This document shows, one piece after another, positions 9,749 to 18,484 of a stretch of DNA of 64,000 nt. The notes below the pieces were generated by a model. The model was not told the origin of the DNA and ran no database searches. It saw nothing but the letters and a program-made list of their open reading frames with translations. Origin of the DNA: Janthinobacterium sp. B9-8 (GTDB taxonomy: Bacteria; Pseudomonadota; Gammaproteobacteria; Burkholderiales; Chitinibacteraceae); NCBI RefSeq assembly GCF_000969645.2, contig NZ_CP014222.1, forward strand, positions 2,359,740 to 2,423,739. The letters are read 5' to 3'. Numbering within the stretch: the stretch's first letter is position 1; every line of letters starts with the position of its first letter. Made by a program: the position numbers and the translations under genes.

Positions 9749-10201
9749 TTGCCTTATCGCCCTTCCACCCCCGCCCACGCTAGCGATCCGGCCTGCTGGA
9801 TGCTTATTTTTATTGCCTGGCTGATCGCTGCCAGCAGCACACTAGGTGCCTTGTTTTTTGGTGAAGTAATGGGTATGCCACCCTGCACCCTGTGCTGGTA
9901 TCAGCGGATTTTTATGTTTCCACTGGCGATCTTCCTGCCGCTGGCGCTGTTTCCACTCGACACCAAGGTAGCCCGCTATGCCTTGCCCTTGGCACTAATC
10001 GGGCTGGGTTTTGCGGTTTTCCACTGGTTTTTACAGCTGGGTTTTATTTCGCCTTCCGCCAGCCCTTGCGCCCAAGGCTCATCGTGCTCTGAAGTAGAAG
10101 CCGAATGGTTTGGCTTTCTCACCATGCCACTCATGTCGGTCTGCGCCTTTGCGCTGATCAGCATTTCTTTATTCGCAACATTTGTTCAGGGTAAAAAATG
10201 A
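9749..10201 (+). CDS. dsbB: DsbB-like disulfide bond formation protein (BdbC/DsbB family)
   Basis: This four-helix inner-membrane protein of 150 residues reoxidises a periplasmic thiol oxidase and passes electrons to quinone. Two periplasmic redox pairs are visible: Cys46-x-x-Cys49 in PPCTLCWYQR, and Cys107/Cys113 in the second loop. The start codon is a TTG at 9749, placed 4 bases after AAAGGAA; no ATG fits. The last bases overlap the next gene by four (ATGA), so the two are translationally coupled. The pairing with a dedicated DsbA-like partner resembles BdbC/BdbD rather than the unlinked housekeeping dsbA and dsbB. Confidence 0.88.
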   Translation: MPYRPSTPAHASDPACWMLIFIAWLIAASSTLGALFFGEVMGMPPCTLCWYQRIFMFPLAIFLPLALFPLDTKVARYALPLALIGLGFAVFHWFLQLGFISPSASPCAQGSSCSEVEAEWFGFLTMPLMSVCAFALISISLFATFVQGKK

Positions 10202-10842
10202 AGCAAAAAATTATCTTTATCTCCGCAGCGCTGGCTTTATTGGCACTGTTTGTTGTAAGTACGCTGATATTTAAAAATAAACAGCAATCTGCTGCCCAAG
10301 CTCATGTTCAGGTTAATCAAGAAGCCTTAATGCGGATGCATTCGCCCATTATTGGCGCGCAAAATGCAAAAGTGACTATTGTTGAATTTCTTGATCCCGC
10401 CTGCGAAGCTTGCGCAGTGTTTTATCCCTTTATCAAAGAGCTGATGGCCAAAAATCCGGAGCAAATCCGCCTTGTAATTCGTTACGCCCCATTGCATCAA
10501 GGCGCAGAACAGGTGATTGCCGTATTAGAAGCCGCACGCAAACAAGGCAAATACTGGCCCGCACTTGAAACCCTGCTTGCTACGCAAGATCAATGGACAA
10601 AAAATCATCAAGCGAATGTCGATCTCGTTCTACCGCTGCTCGCACCCTTGGGGCTGGATATGGCGCAATTACAAACCGATATGCAATCCAGCGGCATTCA
10701 AATACTGATCCAGCAAGAAATAGCCGACGCGCAAGCACTGGGCGTGAATAAAACGCCAAGCTATTTTGTGAATGGCAAGCTACTGCAAAGTTTTGGTTAT
10801 CAGCAATTGAGTGATTTAGTCGATGAGGCGCTCAAAAAGTAA
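10198..10842 (+). CDS. DsbA/BdbD-like periplasmic thiol oxidoreductase
   Basis: The 214-residue product has an uncleaved-looking N-terminal membrane anchor (residues 4-25), then a thioredoxin fold of the DsbA_2 type. The active site is Cys69-Glu-Ala-Cys72 in DPACEACAVF, and the cis-proline loop is NKTPSYFVNG near residue 180. It should introduce disulfides into exported proteins and be reoxidised by the DsbB-like protein encoded just upstream, with which it overlaps by four bases. The CEAC dipeptide differs from the CPHC of classical DsbA, which may change its redox potential. A hairpin terminator follows. Confidence 0.88.
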   Translation: MKQKIIFISAALALLALFVVSTLIFKNKQQSAAQAHVQVNQEALMRMHSPIIGAQNAKVTIVEFLDPACEACAVFYPFIKELMAKNPEQIRLVIRYAPLHQGAEQVIAVLEAARKQGKYWPALETLLATQDQWTKNHQANVDLVLPLLAPLGLDMAQLQTDMQSSGIQILIQQEIADAQALGVNKTPSYFVNGKLLQSFGYQQLSDLVDEALKK

Positions 10843-10860
10843 ACAAACTGCACCAAGAAA

Positions 10861-10895
10861 ACTAGCCCTGATGCGTACGCTGGGGCTGGTTTTTT
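10861..10895 (+). terminator. rho-independent terminator of the dsb pair
   Basis: ACTAGCCC (10861-10868) pairs with GGGCTGGT (10883-10890), with one G-T wobble, across a 14-nt loop. The hairpin is followed by a run of T residues. Confidence 0.85.
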
Positions 10896-10979
10896 GTGCG
10901 TTTTTTGCAACTCACCCCCAAACTGGCCTTTCGAATAAAACGAGCTAAAGTAAATAAAAATACAGCGCTGGAGAGGGTG

Positions 10980-11417
10980 ATGCTTAAACCACTGCAAGAA
11001 TGGATTTGCGATAGCTGCGGCAAAACAATTACATCGCCTAATGAAGGCTACGTCATCTGGCAGCACGATAGCAATCAGCACGATTTTGATTTTAAAATCA
11101 TCCATAAGTTTGTGTGCGAGCCGCCATCCTATCCCTCATCCGTCCCCCTGAATGATTTCTTAGGCAGCAAAGGCAGCACCTATTTACTTTCGTTTATTAG
11201 CCTTGGCAAAATCAAAGCACGCGGCCAATACCGCAATTATTGCCATGTGCTTGATTTCGACGAATTCGTCGATCTATACCGCCGCGTACAAATCCCCTAT
11301 TACGAAGAAGCGCGCAAAAAATTTAATAACCCTCAATTACTGGCCGATATGGAAGACGCCAGCGAAGTACACCCCTATCAGGAAGATGTGCTGAAGCTGA
11401 TTATTGAAAAGTATTGA
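10980..11417 (+). CDS. hypothetical protein with N-terminal CxxC motif
   Basis: I do not recognise this 145-residue protein. The ATG at 10980 was chosen because it follows GAGAGGG and puts a tryptophan and a single Cys-x-x-Cys (ICDSCGK) near the N-terminus. Two more cysteines lie further on (near residues 45 and 83), so a zinc site is possible. There is no signal peptide or membrane segment. The C-terminal third is helical and charged. It stands alone between two terminator hairpins and converges with the DUF4132 gene. Confidence 0.7.
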   Translation: MLKPLQEWICDSCGKTITSPNEGYVIWQHDSNQHDFDFKIIHKFVCEPPSYPSSVPLNDFLGSKGSTYLLSFISLGKIKARGQYRNYCHVLDFDEFVDLYRRVQIPYYEEARKKFNNPQLLADMEDASEVHPYQEDVLKLIIEKY

Positions 11418-11514
11418 GGGGTGTTTAAATCAAAAGGCATAAATTGAACTAGATTCCAATTGCCCAATAAAAACTAACCATTAGAAACAAATAAAACACA
11501 CCCGATATCTATCG

Positions 11515-11551
11515 AACAAACGCCGCTAAGCATTAGATAGCGGCGTTTGTT
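11515..11551. terminator. bidirectional terminator between convergent genes
   Basis: A perfect 14-bp stem (11515-11528 with 11538-11551) and a 9-nt loop separate the CxxC protein gene from the convergent DUF4132 gene. The arms are A-rich and T-rich at the base on both strands. Confidence 0.85.
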
Positions 11552-11663
11552 TGCGACCTCGCTTTGGGTCTGTTCGGAAATACTTAATATTCAGCGCCAG
11601 AAACAATAAATCCCAGAAACAGTAAATCAATTTGCATTCATTTAGCAATGCCCTCCATCCAGA

Positions 11664-14507
11664 CTATTCCCTGCCAGCGCCTTCTCCCACAACACCCTTT
11701 ATTTGCTGCAAGATGCTTTCGTCTTTGATTTTATCGTCGGCCAGCAACAAGACTATTTTGCTAATAATTTCACTGCTGCGATGATCACTTTCTTCAAAAG
11801 GAAGCTGCAGTTTGGCCACACTCTGCCCTGCAGGAATAACACACAAGTAAGAACCCGGCTCAATATGAATATGAGCGCTGGCAAGATTGATACGATAGTT
11901 GCTCAAATGCCCTTGCAAATGCACCTGCCGATCTTCGATACGAATGCGCTCGCCGCCTAGTGCTGGCTGTAGCGCTTTAATTAATGCTCTTCTTGCCGCA
12001 ACCGTTTCGCTGGAGCTGTATTCTTCGCTTCCACTGCTCATTGCACGGGCAATTAATAAATCCAGATCGCGCATCGCTTCACTAAAAATCAGCGGGGGCA
12101 CTGCAGTTAATGCCAAAGCCTCGCCATTCCGAGTAAAAGTCACGGCGCTCGTTTGCAAGGTATCCACTTCGGTGAAGTAGTGATATTTAAAATCAAAATC
12201 AAAATGCGCAGACACATCCCCCACAAAGCGCTTGGTATGCGTTGCTTCTTCAGCCCATCGGGAAGGACGCCAGTTTCGGCTTTTAAATATGCCCTGAGCA
12301 ATTCGGGTAGATACCCAGCGCCCGGCATAGCGCTGCGATTCCGTAGCGGCTTCAAGCTCAGCGGGGGTAGGCACATAGAGCTCACGAAACACCTGCTTAA
12401 AGGGTTGCTGCAGCTTAATCAGAACAGCCCATTCCTGCCATTGTACGAGGCGGCCATTTGCCAGCCATTCGATCGGGTGCGCCAGACGCAGGCCACCTTC
12501 AATTATTTCAACACCAGTAGGATGCGCAAGCACTCCAGCACGATAAACACCGCAATGCCCTGCTTCATCCACCCAAACAAGTTGGTGAATAAGTGCGCCC
12601 AAAAGCGGATGCTCAATTCCTAGCTCTATTTGTGCAATGCTCAGCCAGCGCTGTTCCAGCAAGTAGGTTTCCAGCACCTGAATAAAGCGAGTGCGCTGTG
12701 CTTTGAGCTCCTCCCACAGCTCTTTAAGCTCAAGCCAGGCAGGCTCTTTTTTAATTCCGGCAGGCACGCTGGCGAGGCATTTTCCTTTGCTATTTAAAAA
12801 GGCAGGGCCAGAGTCCGAGCCTTTTAACTCGATCCAAACACTGTAATCACCGATTTTTTGCTCTGAGAACAAAAACTGTAAGGCATCACCCAGGCTGGCT
12901 TCCATCTGCCATTCCAGCTCGCCAAGGCTACTAAAACCCGCATTACTGGCTAAATTAATCAGCCCGGATTGCACAGCCGCACGCTGATTGCCCTGCCGCT
13001 GAGCGCCATATTGATTGGCAAGCTGATAAAGCTCTTTTAGTTGCAGATAACGCGTCCGGCATTCGTCTTCGTTTTTCAGGGGTAAAAGACCGAGCGCCAT
13101 CATCGGCACATGGGCGTGCTTACTGATTGCGGATTTTTCCAGTGCAGCCGCCCCCTCTCCAACAATGGCTCCGAGTAATTTCGCCAGATCTGCCGGCCAA
13201 TAGTGCTCTTTTAACCAGGCCCAATCATCAAGGCTCAGTTCGCCAAGCAATGGGCGCGCAGTATGAATATCTATCGTGCCAAATGCCGGTTCAGAATCTG
13301 CGTCGTGAGTGGCCAGATAGCTAAAGCACCAATGGCGTAAGGCCTCAAGCTGCGCCTTGCCCAGTGCCTTAAATAATAAAGGCTCTATCAATGCATTCCG
13401 GCTTTGCAACAAAATCTGCACAATTTTTGGCGGGTAACTTTGTAAGCGGGTGAGCAACACATCAGCGGTTTCATCAGGATCAAAAGCCGTAATATGTAAG
13501 TACCGAGACCAGTATGAACTCAGATTGTTTTGTTCCGGATTGGCCAGCAAATCATCTGCAACCCAGAATAAAGCCCGTGCACTGGCCAGCTCAAAATAGA
13601 GCTCCTTATCCTGAGGCTCGGAATAATCCAACATCTCCGCTAAACCGTGCCTGTGCAATAAAGTAAACAGCGTCTCACGCAATAGCAAATAAGCACTCGG
13701 CCAATCTGCATAGCGCTGTGCCAACAGCTCCATCGGTGCAAAAGCAGGATCATTCACACAAAAACGCTGCAGATCATCGCACGCCAGCCATTGCTCTTTA
13801 GCCGCATATGCCACACAACAGCGAATCCGCCGCATCATGGGGGGCATATAGCTCAAAGACCCAAAATCATCTTTCAGCTCTACCGGCAACACCCGCTCAC
13901 TGGCTTGCTCCTGCCACAAACCTTCCTCATTAAAGTACAGCTGGCCTGCCACAATTTGCTGTGTAAGCACGGATAACTGAGCATACTCTGGCCAGACATG
14001 CTCCTCCCAAAAAGCCGCGCCCAAAGGAATCAGCCCGCGGCGTATACCGCAAGCCACGTAGGCCAGCGTCTGCCTTGCATAATCGCGGCACCACTTTGCT
14101 TCAAGCAGATCTAATTTTTCAGATTTTCTCAGGGCATATTTGAGCAACCATACGGTAAGCTGCAGCAATACAGCCTCACGATCGAATAAAGTATCATTCG
14201 TTTTTACATAAGCCCCGTCCATTTGAAAGGCACGATGTTGCAGCAGCAAAGCGTCTGCATTTAATGCCGCCAAAGTGAATAGCCGGTCACTTTCCCCACA
14301 CTGGGCACGCACTGCGGCCTGCCAGTGCATAAAGTGCTCATCCCTGATTGCATCCCAATAAGATTCACACACATCGGCCCATTGGCGGAACTCGCTTTGC
14401 GGGCGTTTCACCTGCGCGAAAGCCGCATCAATATCCAGCGCCTGCGCGGTGGCATTAAGTAAAACCGACTGCTGTGCAAATAAAAATTCCGGATTAAATT
14501 TCAGCAT
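11664..14507 (-). CDS. DUF4132 domain protein (MolR/YehI-like)
   Basis: This 947-residue cytoplasmic protein has the C-terminal DUF4132 signature. From about residue 700 I see QPFKQVFRELY, then a VPPLIFSEAMRDLDLL segment. Close to the end is a strand-rich block (GHLSNYRINLASAHIHIEP, then YLCVIPA) typical of the family. The first 650 residues are helical and unassigned; I see no WGR domain, which some relatives carry. In E. coli the relatives YehI/MolR lie near a MoxR-type ATPase and von Willebrand A genes; neither is present here. Its ATG is 3 bp after the stop of the small upstream gene, so the two form an operon. The molecular function of the family is unknown. Confidence 0.85.
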   Translation of the reverse strand: MLKFNPEFLFAQQSVLLNATAQALDIDAAFAQVKRPQSEFRQWADVCESYWDAIRDEHFMHWQAAVRAQCGESDRLFTLAALNADALLLQHRAFQMDGAYVKTNDTLFDREAVLLQLTVWLLKYALRKSEKLDLLEAKWCRDYARQTLAYVACGIRRGLIPLGAAFWEEHVWPEYAQLSVLTQQIVAGQLYFNEEGLWQEQASERVLPVELKDDFGSLSYMPPMMRRIRCCVAYAAKEQWLACDDLQRFCVNDPAFAPMELLAQRYADWPSAYLLLRETLFTLLHRHGLAEMLDYSEPQDKELYFELASARALFWVADDLLANPEQNNLSSYWSRYLHITAFDPDETADVLLTRLQSYPPKIVQILLQSRNALIEPLLFKALGKAQLEALRHWCFSYLATHDADSEPAFGTIDIHTARPLLGELSLDDWAWLKEHYWPADLAKLLGAIVGEGAAALEKSAISKHAHVPMMALGLLPLKNEDECRTRYLQLKELYQLANQYGAQRQGNQRAAVQSGLINLASNAGFSSLGELEWQMEASLGDALQFLFSEQKIGDYSVWIELKGSDSGPAFLNSKGKCLASVPAGIKKEPAWLELKELWEELKAQRTRFIQVLETYLLEQRWLSIAQIELGIEHPLLGALIHQLVWVDEAGHCGVYRAGVLAHPTGVEIIEGGLRLAHPIEWLANGRLVQWQEWAVLIKLQQPFKQVFRELYVPTPAELEAATESQRYAGRWVSTRIAQGIFKSRNWRPSRWAEEATHTKRFVGDVSAHFDFDFKYHYFTEVDTLQTSAVTFTRNGEALALTAVPPLIFSEAMRDLDLLIARAMSSGSEEYSSSETVAARRALIKALQPALGGERIRIEDRQVHLQGHLSNYRINLASAHIHIEPGSYLCVIPAGQSVAKLQLPFEESDHRSSEIISKIVLLLADDKIKDESILQQIKGVVGEGAGRE

Positions 14508-14510
14508 GGT

Positions 14511-14915
14511 TTAGCCCCCGACCAAAGGAATGAGCCGGATAAAGAAAATAGCCAATGCAGGGTGGAATGTAATCTCTGTATCAAGCGATTCAATCTGCCT
14601 ATCCCCCGCCAGCAGCAAAAAACGGCGCTGCTCAAATGCAGCCAACGCCAGCTCAAGCTCGTGCCTTGAATCCAGCTCCACACTTGCCAGCACGGGCAGT
14701 GCAATACGCCCACTCTGGTTCATTGCAGCAATCTCCGTTTCAGACAGGTATTGAGGCCGAACAGCGGGCCTGAGCGCCGCCTGACGACACTGCTCCAGCA
14801 CCGTTTGCCGAATCAGCTCACGCGCACTGAGCGTTGTACCAAGCAAAGCCAGCTGAATTTGGAAATTTGGCGAAGACGGGGTGGTTGATTGAAACTCAAC
14901 AGTCACATTTTTCAT
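14511..14915 (-). CDS. small hypothetical protein, operon partner of the DUF4132 gene
   Basis: I do not recognise this 134-residue protein. It has no signal peptide. The N-terminal 35 residues look like two beta strands followed by a helix (SARELIRQTVLEQCRQ). The middle holds a charged region and a predicted helix (ELELALAAFEQRRF). The C-terminus ends in a hydrophobic stretch, PALAIFFIRLIPLVGG. Its stop codon is 3 bp from the DUF4132 start, so the two products are probably made together and may interact. An 8-bp inverted repeat with an 11-nt spacer lies just 5 bp upstream of the start. Confidence 0.75.
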   Translation of the reverse strand: MKNVTVEFQSTTPSSPNFQIQLALLGTTLSARELIRQTVLEQCRQAALRPAVRPQYLSETEIAAMNQSGRIALPVLASVELDSRHELELALAAFEQRRFLLLAGDRQIESLDTEITFHPALAIFFIRLIPLVGG

Positions 14916-15186
14916 TAGAAAGCTTAGACAGGTTATTTCTAAGCTTGAAACTTAACGGATTAATAAGCGAAAGGGAAGTTATATGGACTGCAATTGTAGG
15001 GAACACACATGAGGGCCATCTCATGTGCAGCGACAAAGTACATCGTAAAGCTCAGCGTTGAATCACCAGTAATATACAGCTGAAACTACTTGTAGTATTC
15101 ACTTCGCGTCATTTCCAAAACCTAACGTTTAACTTAATTCATACCAACACAGCGTCAATTTAAATAGAAAACTAAATACAAGATAC
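14916..15186. promoter_or_regulatory. upstream region of the DUF4132 operon with inverted repeat
   Basis: AAGCTTAG (14920-14927) and CTAAGCTT (14939-14946) form an inverted repeat immediately before the operon's first start codon. That position suits a repressor operator or a leader hairpin. The rest of the region is AT-rich with no gene that I can support. Confidence 0.4.
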
Positions 15187-15471
15187 TTACAATATTCGAG
15201 CGCCATGTAAGTAAAGGCCGATGCGCTCTGCAACATTCACAAAGCTCTCAATCCTAGCACTGCGGTCTATAGAATCTTGGGTGGGGTACAACTCATTTAA
15301 TAACTCAATCATTACCTGCCTAAAGTCATCCGTCGGTATTGCTGTTCCTAAAACAGAAAAAACACCATGCAGTGCCTTATGAAAACGCCTTTCGTCCAGT
15401 GAATGCCCACTATCCCAAGTGGATACGAGAAGCCATGGTCTTAATTGCTCTTTAAGTGCTTCTAAATTCAT
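15187..15471 (-). CDS. small hypothetical protein
   Basis: I do not recognise this 94-residue, mostly helical, soluble protein. The ATG at 15471 was preferred over a GTG five codons upstream because GGGGAG sits at the right distance before it. There is no signal peptide, membrane segment or metal motif. It is isolated, lying between the DUF4132 operon and a LysR gene on the same strand. The 271-bp gap downstream makes it a separate unit from the DUF4132 operon. It could be an orphan immunity-like or regulatory protein, but nothing in the sequence shows that. Confidence 0.6.
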   Translation of the reverse strand: MNLEALKEQLRPWLLVSTWDSGHSLDERRFHKALHGVFSVLGTAIPTDDFRQVMIELLNELYPTQDSIDRSARIESFVNVAERIGLYLHGARIL

Positions 15472-15621
15472 AGGAAGACTCCCCACTCTCTGTTTTACCT
15501 AACATTTATTACTGAACCAAATCCAAATACTTCAAGCCGGTATAGCATATGTTTCTGACTAAATTTTTACATCAAACAAAAGTAAAACATCACTATAACT
15601 TGCGCACTAAACAGGCCAATC

Positions 15622-16584
15622 TTAAATTGCATCAGCATGGTATTGGGCGCCATCAGCAATGCAGACCACTCTGCGTTCCCCAGTTTTTTTCTCTAGCCCC
15701 CCACAAACCTCAAAAACCACGCCTCTCAGCCAGCGATGCGCGAGGTCGGCTTCCATTCTGGGGTGCCACAGCATGGAGATAGTGATTTCTGAGGAGGGGA
15801 AAGGCAGGGGGAAGCGGTGCATTCCGGCGCTCAGGGCTTGTGTGTGGCGCTCTGGCACGGTGGCGATCAGATCTGTGGATCTGGCGAGTGCCAGCGCTGC
15901 GGAAAAATCGCTGACGATGGTGGTGATTGTCCGTGTGAGGCCCAGTGGCTGCAAGGCTTCGTCGATCAGCCCTCTATCCAGCCCGCGCCTTGAAACCAGT
16001 ACGTGCGGGCTGGCGGCAAATCGCTCGGGGGTGATTTCCACTTGGCTAAGCGCATGCCCCATGCGCACCACGCCGATAAAGTGATCCCTGAATAAGGCTC
16101 GGGTGCGTACCTCGGGACCGGTAGTTTCGCTGATCACGCCGGTCTCTAAATCAACCGAGCCATCACGCAGCGAGGCACTGTCTTTGTTTAGCTTTTGCAC
16201 AAAGCGCAGCCGCACGCTGGGGGCTTCTGCACTGATGCGAGCAATCAGTGCAGGGCCAAAATTCTCTACAAAACCATCGCTACTTCTTAAGGTAAATGTT
16301 CTGGCTAGCTCCTTAAGATCGAGTTGATTGGCGGGGCGGAGCACGGCTTCTACCTCTTGCACCAGCTGGCTAACTTGCTCCCGCAGCTCAAGTGCGCGCG
16401 GCGTAGGCACAAGGCCGCGCCCGGCTCTGACCAAGAGCGGGTCGCCCATCGTATCCCGCAAGCGCGCCAAGGCACGGCTCATTGCCGATGGGCTAAGGCC
16501 GAGCCTTTTGGCAGCTTTAGCCACACTGCCCTCAGCCAGCACGGCATCAAGCGTGATCAGTAGATTGAAATCCGGAGTCGTCAT
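15622..16584 (-). CDS. LysR-family transcriptional regulator (NodD/SyrM-like branch)
   Basis: The 320-residue regulator begins MTTPDFNLLITLDAVLAEGS, the N-terminus typical of the NodD-like branch. It has a helix-turn-helix near residues 20-45 and the LLVRAGRGLVPTPRA wing. The effector domain follows; the C-terminus is slightly longer than usual. It is divergent from a 14-TM MFS exporter gene, the probable target. The 212-bp intergenic region contains a palindromic dispersed repeat as well as both promoters. Confidence 0.92.
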   Translation of the reverse strand: MTTPDFNLLITLDAVLAEGSVAKAAKRLGLSPSAMSRALARLRDTMGDPLLVRAGRGLVPTPRALELREQVSQLVQEVEAVLRPANQLDLKELARTFTLRSSDGFVENFGPALIARISAEAPSVRLRFVQKLNKDSASLRDGSVDLETGVISETTGPEVRTRALFRDHFIGVVRMGHALSQVEITPERFAASPHVLVSRRGLDRGLIDEALQPLGLTRTITTIVSDFSAALALARSTDLIATVPERHTQALSAGMHRFPLPFPSSEITISMLWHPRMEADLAHRWLRGVVFEVCGGLEKKTGERRVVCIADGAQYHADAI

Positions 16585-16688
16585 GCTGGGTATTATATTT
16601 TGCTATGGCGTTAAATGCATGAATAAAGTGCAAGCAACGCGTCTTCCGCCATAGCAAATATGGGGCTATCTTGCAGGGAGCGGCTTTT

Positions 16689-16746
16689 GTAGGACGGGTG
16701 CAACCCGCCCGACTTGGTATGAAATAAAACGGCGGGTTGCACCCGC
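16689..16746. repeat. dispersed palindromic repeat, GGGTGCAACCCGCC type
   Basis: A 15-bp perfect inverted repeat (16695-16709 with 16731-16745) preceded by GTAGGA belongs to the GTAGGGCGGGT family seen elsewhere in the window (near 36264, 41381 and 62559). Here the core reads GTGCAACCC instead of GTGAAACCC. Confidence 0.75.
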
Positions 16747-16796
16747 GATGATTCGATGCCTCAGCCAGCACACACCCAACAGCAAGGAAGTTCACT

Positions 16797-18224
16797 TTGA
16801 AACCTGCCCCATCCCATCCAGCCGTCACGCAAAGCACAGCCTCAACCCGCTGGATACTCGCCAGCCTATCGCTAGCAATTTTGTTGCCATCGCTGGGCAC
16901 AAGCATCGCCAATGTGGGCTTGCCGACTTTGGCACAGGCGTTTAACGCGTCTTTTCAACAGGTGCAATGGGTGGTGATTGCTTACCTGCTGGGCATCACA
17001 ACTTTAATCGTGAGCGTGGGCAGGCTGGGTGATCTGGCTGGCCGCAGGCGGCTGCTATTAGCTGGGATTGTGCTATTTACACTCGCCTCTATCCTATGTG
17101 GCATCGCGCCAACGCTCAATTGGCTGATTGCCGCTCGCGCAGTTCAGGGCCTGGGGGCGGCCATGATGATGAGCTTAGCCATGGCTTTTGTGGGCGAGGT
17201 GATTCCAAAAGAAAAAACCGGCAGCGCCATGGGGCTACTGGGCAGTATGTCAGCCGTGGGCACAGCGCTAGGGCCATCGCTAGGCGGCGTATTGATTGCA
17301 GGGTTGGGCTGGCAGGCGATATTTCTAATTAATATTCCACTCGGTGTCCTCGCTTTTGTGCTGGCGCAGCGCCATTTGCCGCTTGATCGGCCTATTGCCC
17401 AGCGTCCGCGCTTTGATCACCTTGGCACGCTTTTACTCGCCTTTACACTTGCGGCTTATGCGCTGGCTATGACGATGGGGCGAGGCCATTTTGGGCTACT
17501 GAATGTGGCCTTATTATTGGCTGCGGCTTGCGGAATCGGCCTGTTTATACTCGCCGAAAAAAACGCAGCCGCCCCTCTGATCCGCTTAGATTTATTACGC
17601 AATGTTGCGCTGAATACCGGCCTTGCCATGAGCGCACTGGTCGCCACCGTGGTCATGGCAACGTTGGTGGTGGGGCCATTTTATCTGTCCCGTGCATTTG
17701 GGCTGGACGCCGCCCATGTAGGGCTGCTGATGTCCATCGGCCCCATCGCCGCCGCATTAACAGGGATTCCTGCTGGCAAAATAACAGATCATTTGGGCAC
17801 TCTGCCCTCCACCCTGATCGGGCTGAGCAGCATGGCGATCGGTTGCTTTGCTCTGGCTCTGCTGCCCGCATCATTGGGCGGCTATATCGCCCCCATGGTA
17901 CTGATCACCAGCGGCTACGCCCTATTCCAAACCGCGAACAATACCGCTGTGATGGGAGAAGTGAGCAAAGATCAGCGCGGCCTGATTTCCGGCCTGCTTA
18001 ATCTGAGCCGTAACCTTGGCCTGATCACCGGCGCATCCCTAATGGGCGCGGTGTTTGCTCTGGCAGCAGGCACAAACACCTTTAACACTGCCAGCCCCGA
18101 AGCGGTGGCTCACGGCCTAAAAATCACCTTTGCTCTTGCTGCAGGGCTGATTTTTCTGGCGCTTTTTATGGCGATTAAGGTTCATCAATGTCATGAGAGC
18201 AGAAGCCAACTTACAGCACCTTAA
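16797..18224 (+). CDS. MFS multidrug exporter, DHA2 (EmrB/QacA) family
   Basis: The 475-residue inner-membrane protein has the length and repeat structure of the 14-TM drug:proton antiporters. I see the conserved GRLGDLAGRRR loop after the second segment, RAVQGLGAAMMM in the fourth segment, and the antiporter motif GLLGSMSAVGTALGPSLGG in the fifth. The start is a TTG at 16797, seven bases after AAGGAAG. It is divergent from a LysR regulator that probably controls it. The substrate is unknown. There is no adjacent membrane-fusion or outer-membrane partner, so it likely acts alone. Confidence 0.92.
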   Translation: MKPAPSHPAVTQSTASTRWILASLSLAILLPSLGTSIANVGLPTLAQAFNASFQQVQWVVIAYLLGITTLIVSVGRLGDLAGRRRLLLAGIVLFTLASILCGIAPTLNWLIAARAVQGLGAAMMMSLAMAFVGEVIPKEKTGSAMGLLGSMSAVGTALGPSLGGVLIAGLGWQAIFLINIPLGVLAFVLAQRHLPLDRPIAQRPRFDHLGTLLLAFTLAAYALAMTMGRGHFGLLNVALLLAAACGIGLFILAEKNAAAPLIRLDLLRNVALNTGLAMSALVATVVMATLVVGPFYLSRAFGLDAAHVGLLMSIGPIAAALTGIPAGKITDHLGTLPSTLIGLSSMAIGCFALALLPASLGGYIAPMVLITSGYALFQTANNTAVMGEVSKDQRGLISGLLNLSRNLGLITGASLMGAVFALAAGTNTFNTASPEAVAHGLKITFALAAGLIFLALFMAIKVHQCHESRSQLTAP

Positions 18225-18247
18225 GACGGGTCGCTATATTGCTTAGC

Positions 18248-18310
18248 AAAACCCACATTTTGAAACACGAAGGCCTCAGAGAACACGGAGTTTCACGAAG
18301 ACAAGAAGCC
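18248..18310 (+). repeat. dispersed repeat, AACACGGAGTTTCAC family (half copy)
   Basis: This copy reads from AAAACCCACATTTTGAAACAC through AACACGGAGTTTCACGAAGA. It matches five other segments in the window that share the order AAAACCC..TTGAA..CAGAGAACACGGAG..CACGGAGAAAA. It lies in the gene-free 260 bp after the MFS gene. Confidence 0.75.
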
Positions 18311-18484
18311 GAGCGCATTGCGTCCTTAGACATTGAATACGATAACAATGATTAACTCGAGGGAGTGACCAAAGCAGGTCATGCTTTAGCTAGCTAGTGC
18401 AATGCACATGGTTTAGACGTACGGCAAAAACCTAAGCCTAAGGCTAAGGCTTTAATATTTTTTAAGGACAGCCCACAGTATTTC

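Noticed and set aside
14834..15061. A plus-strand open frame opposite the small gene upstream of the DUF4132 gene
   Set aside because: It overlaps the better-supported minus-strand gene and its own upstream palindrome.
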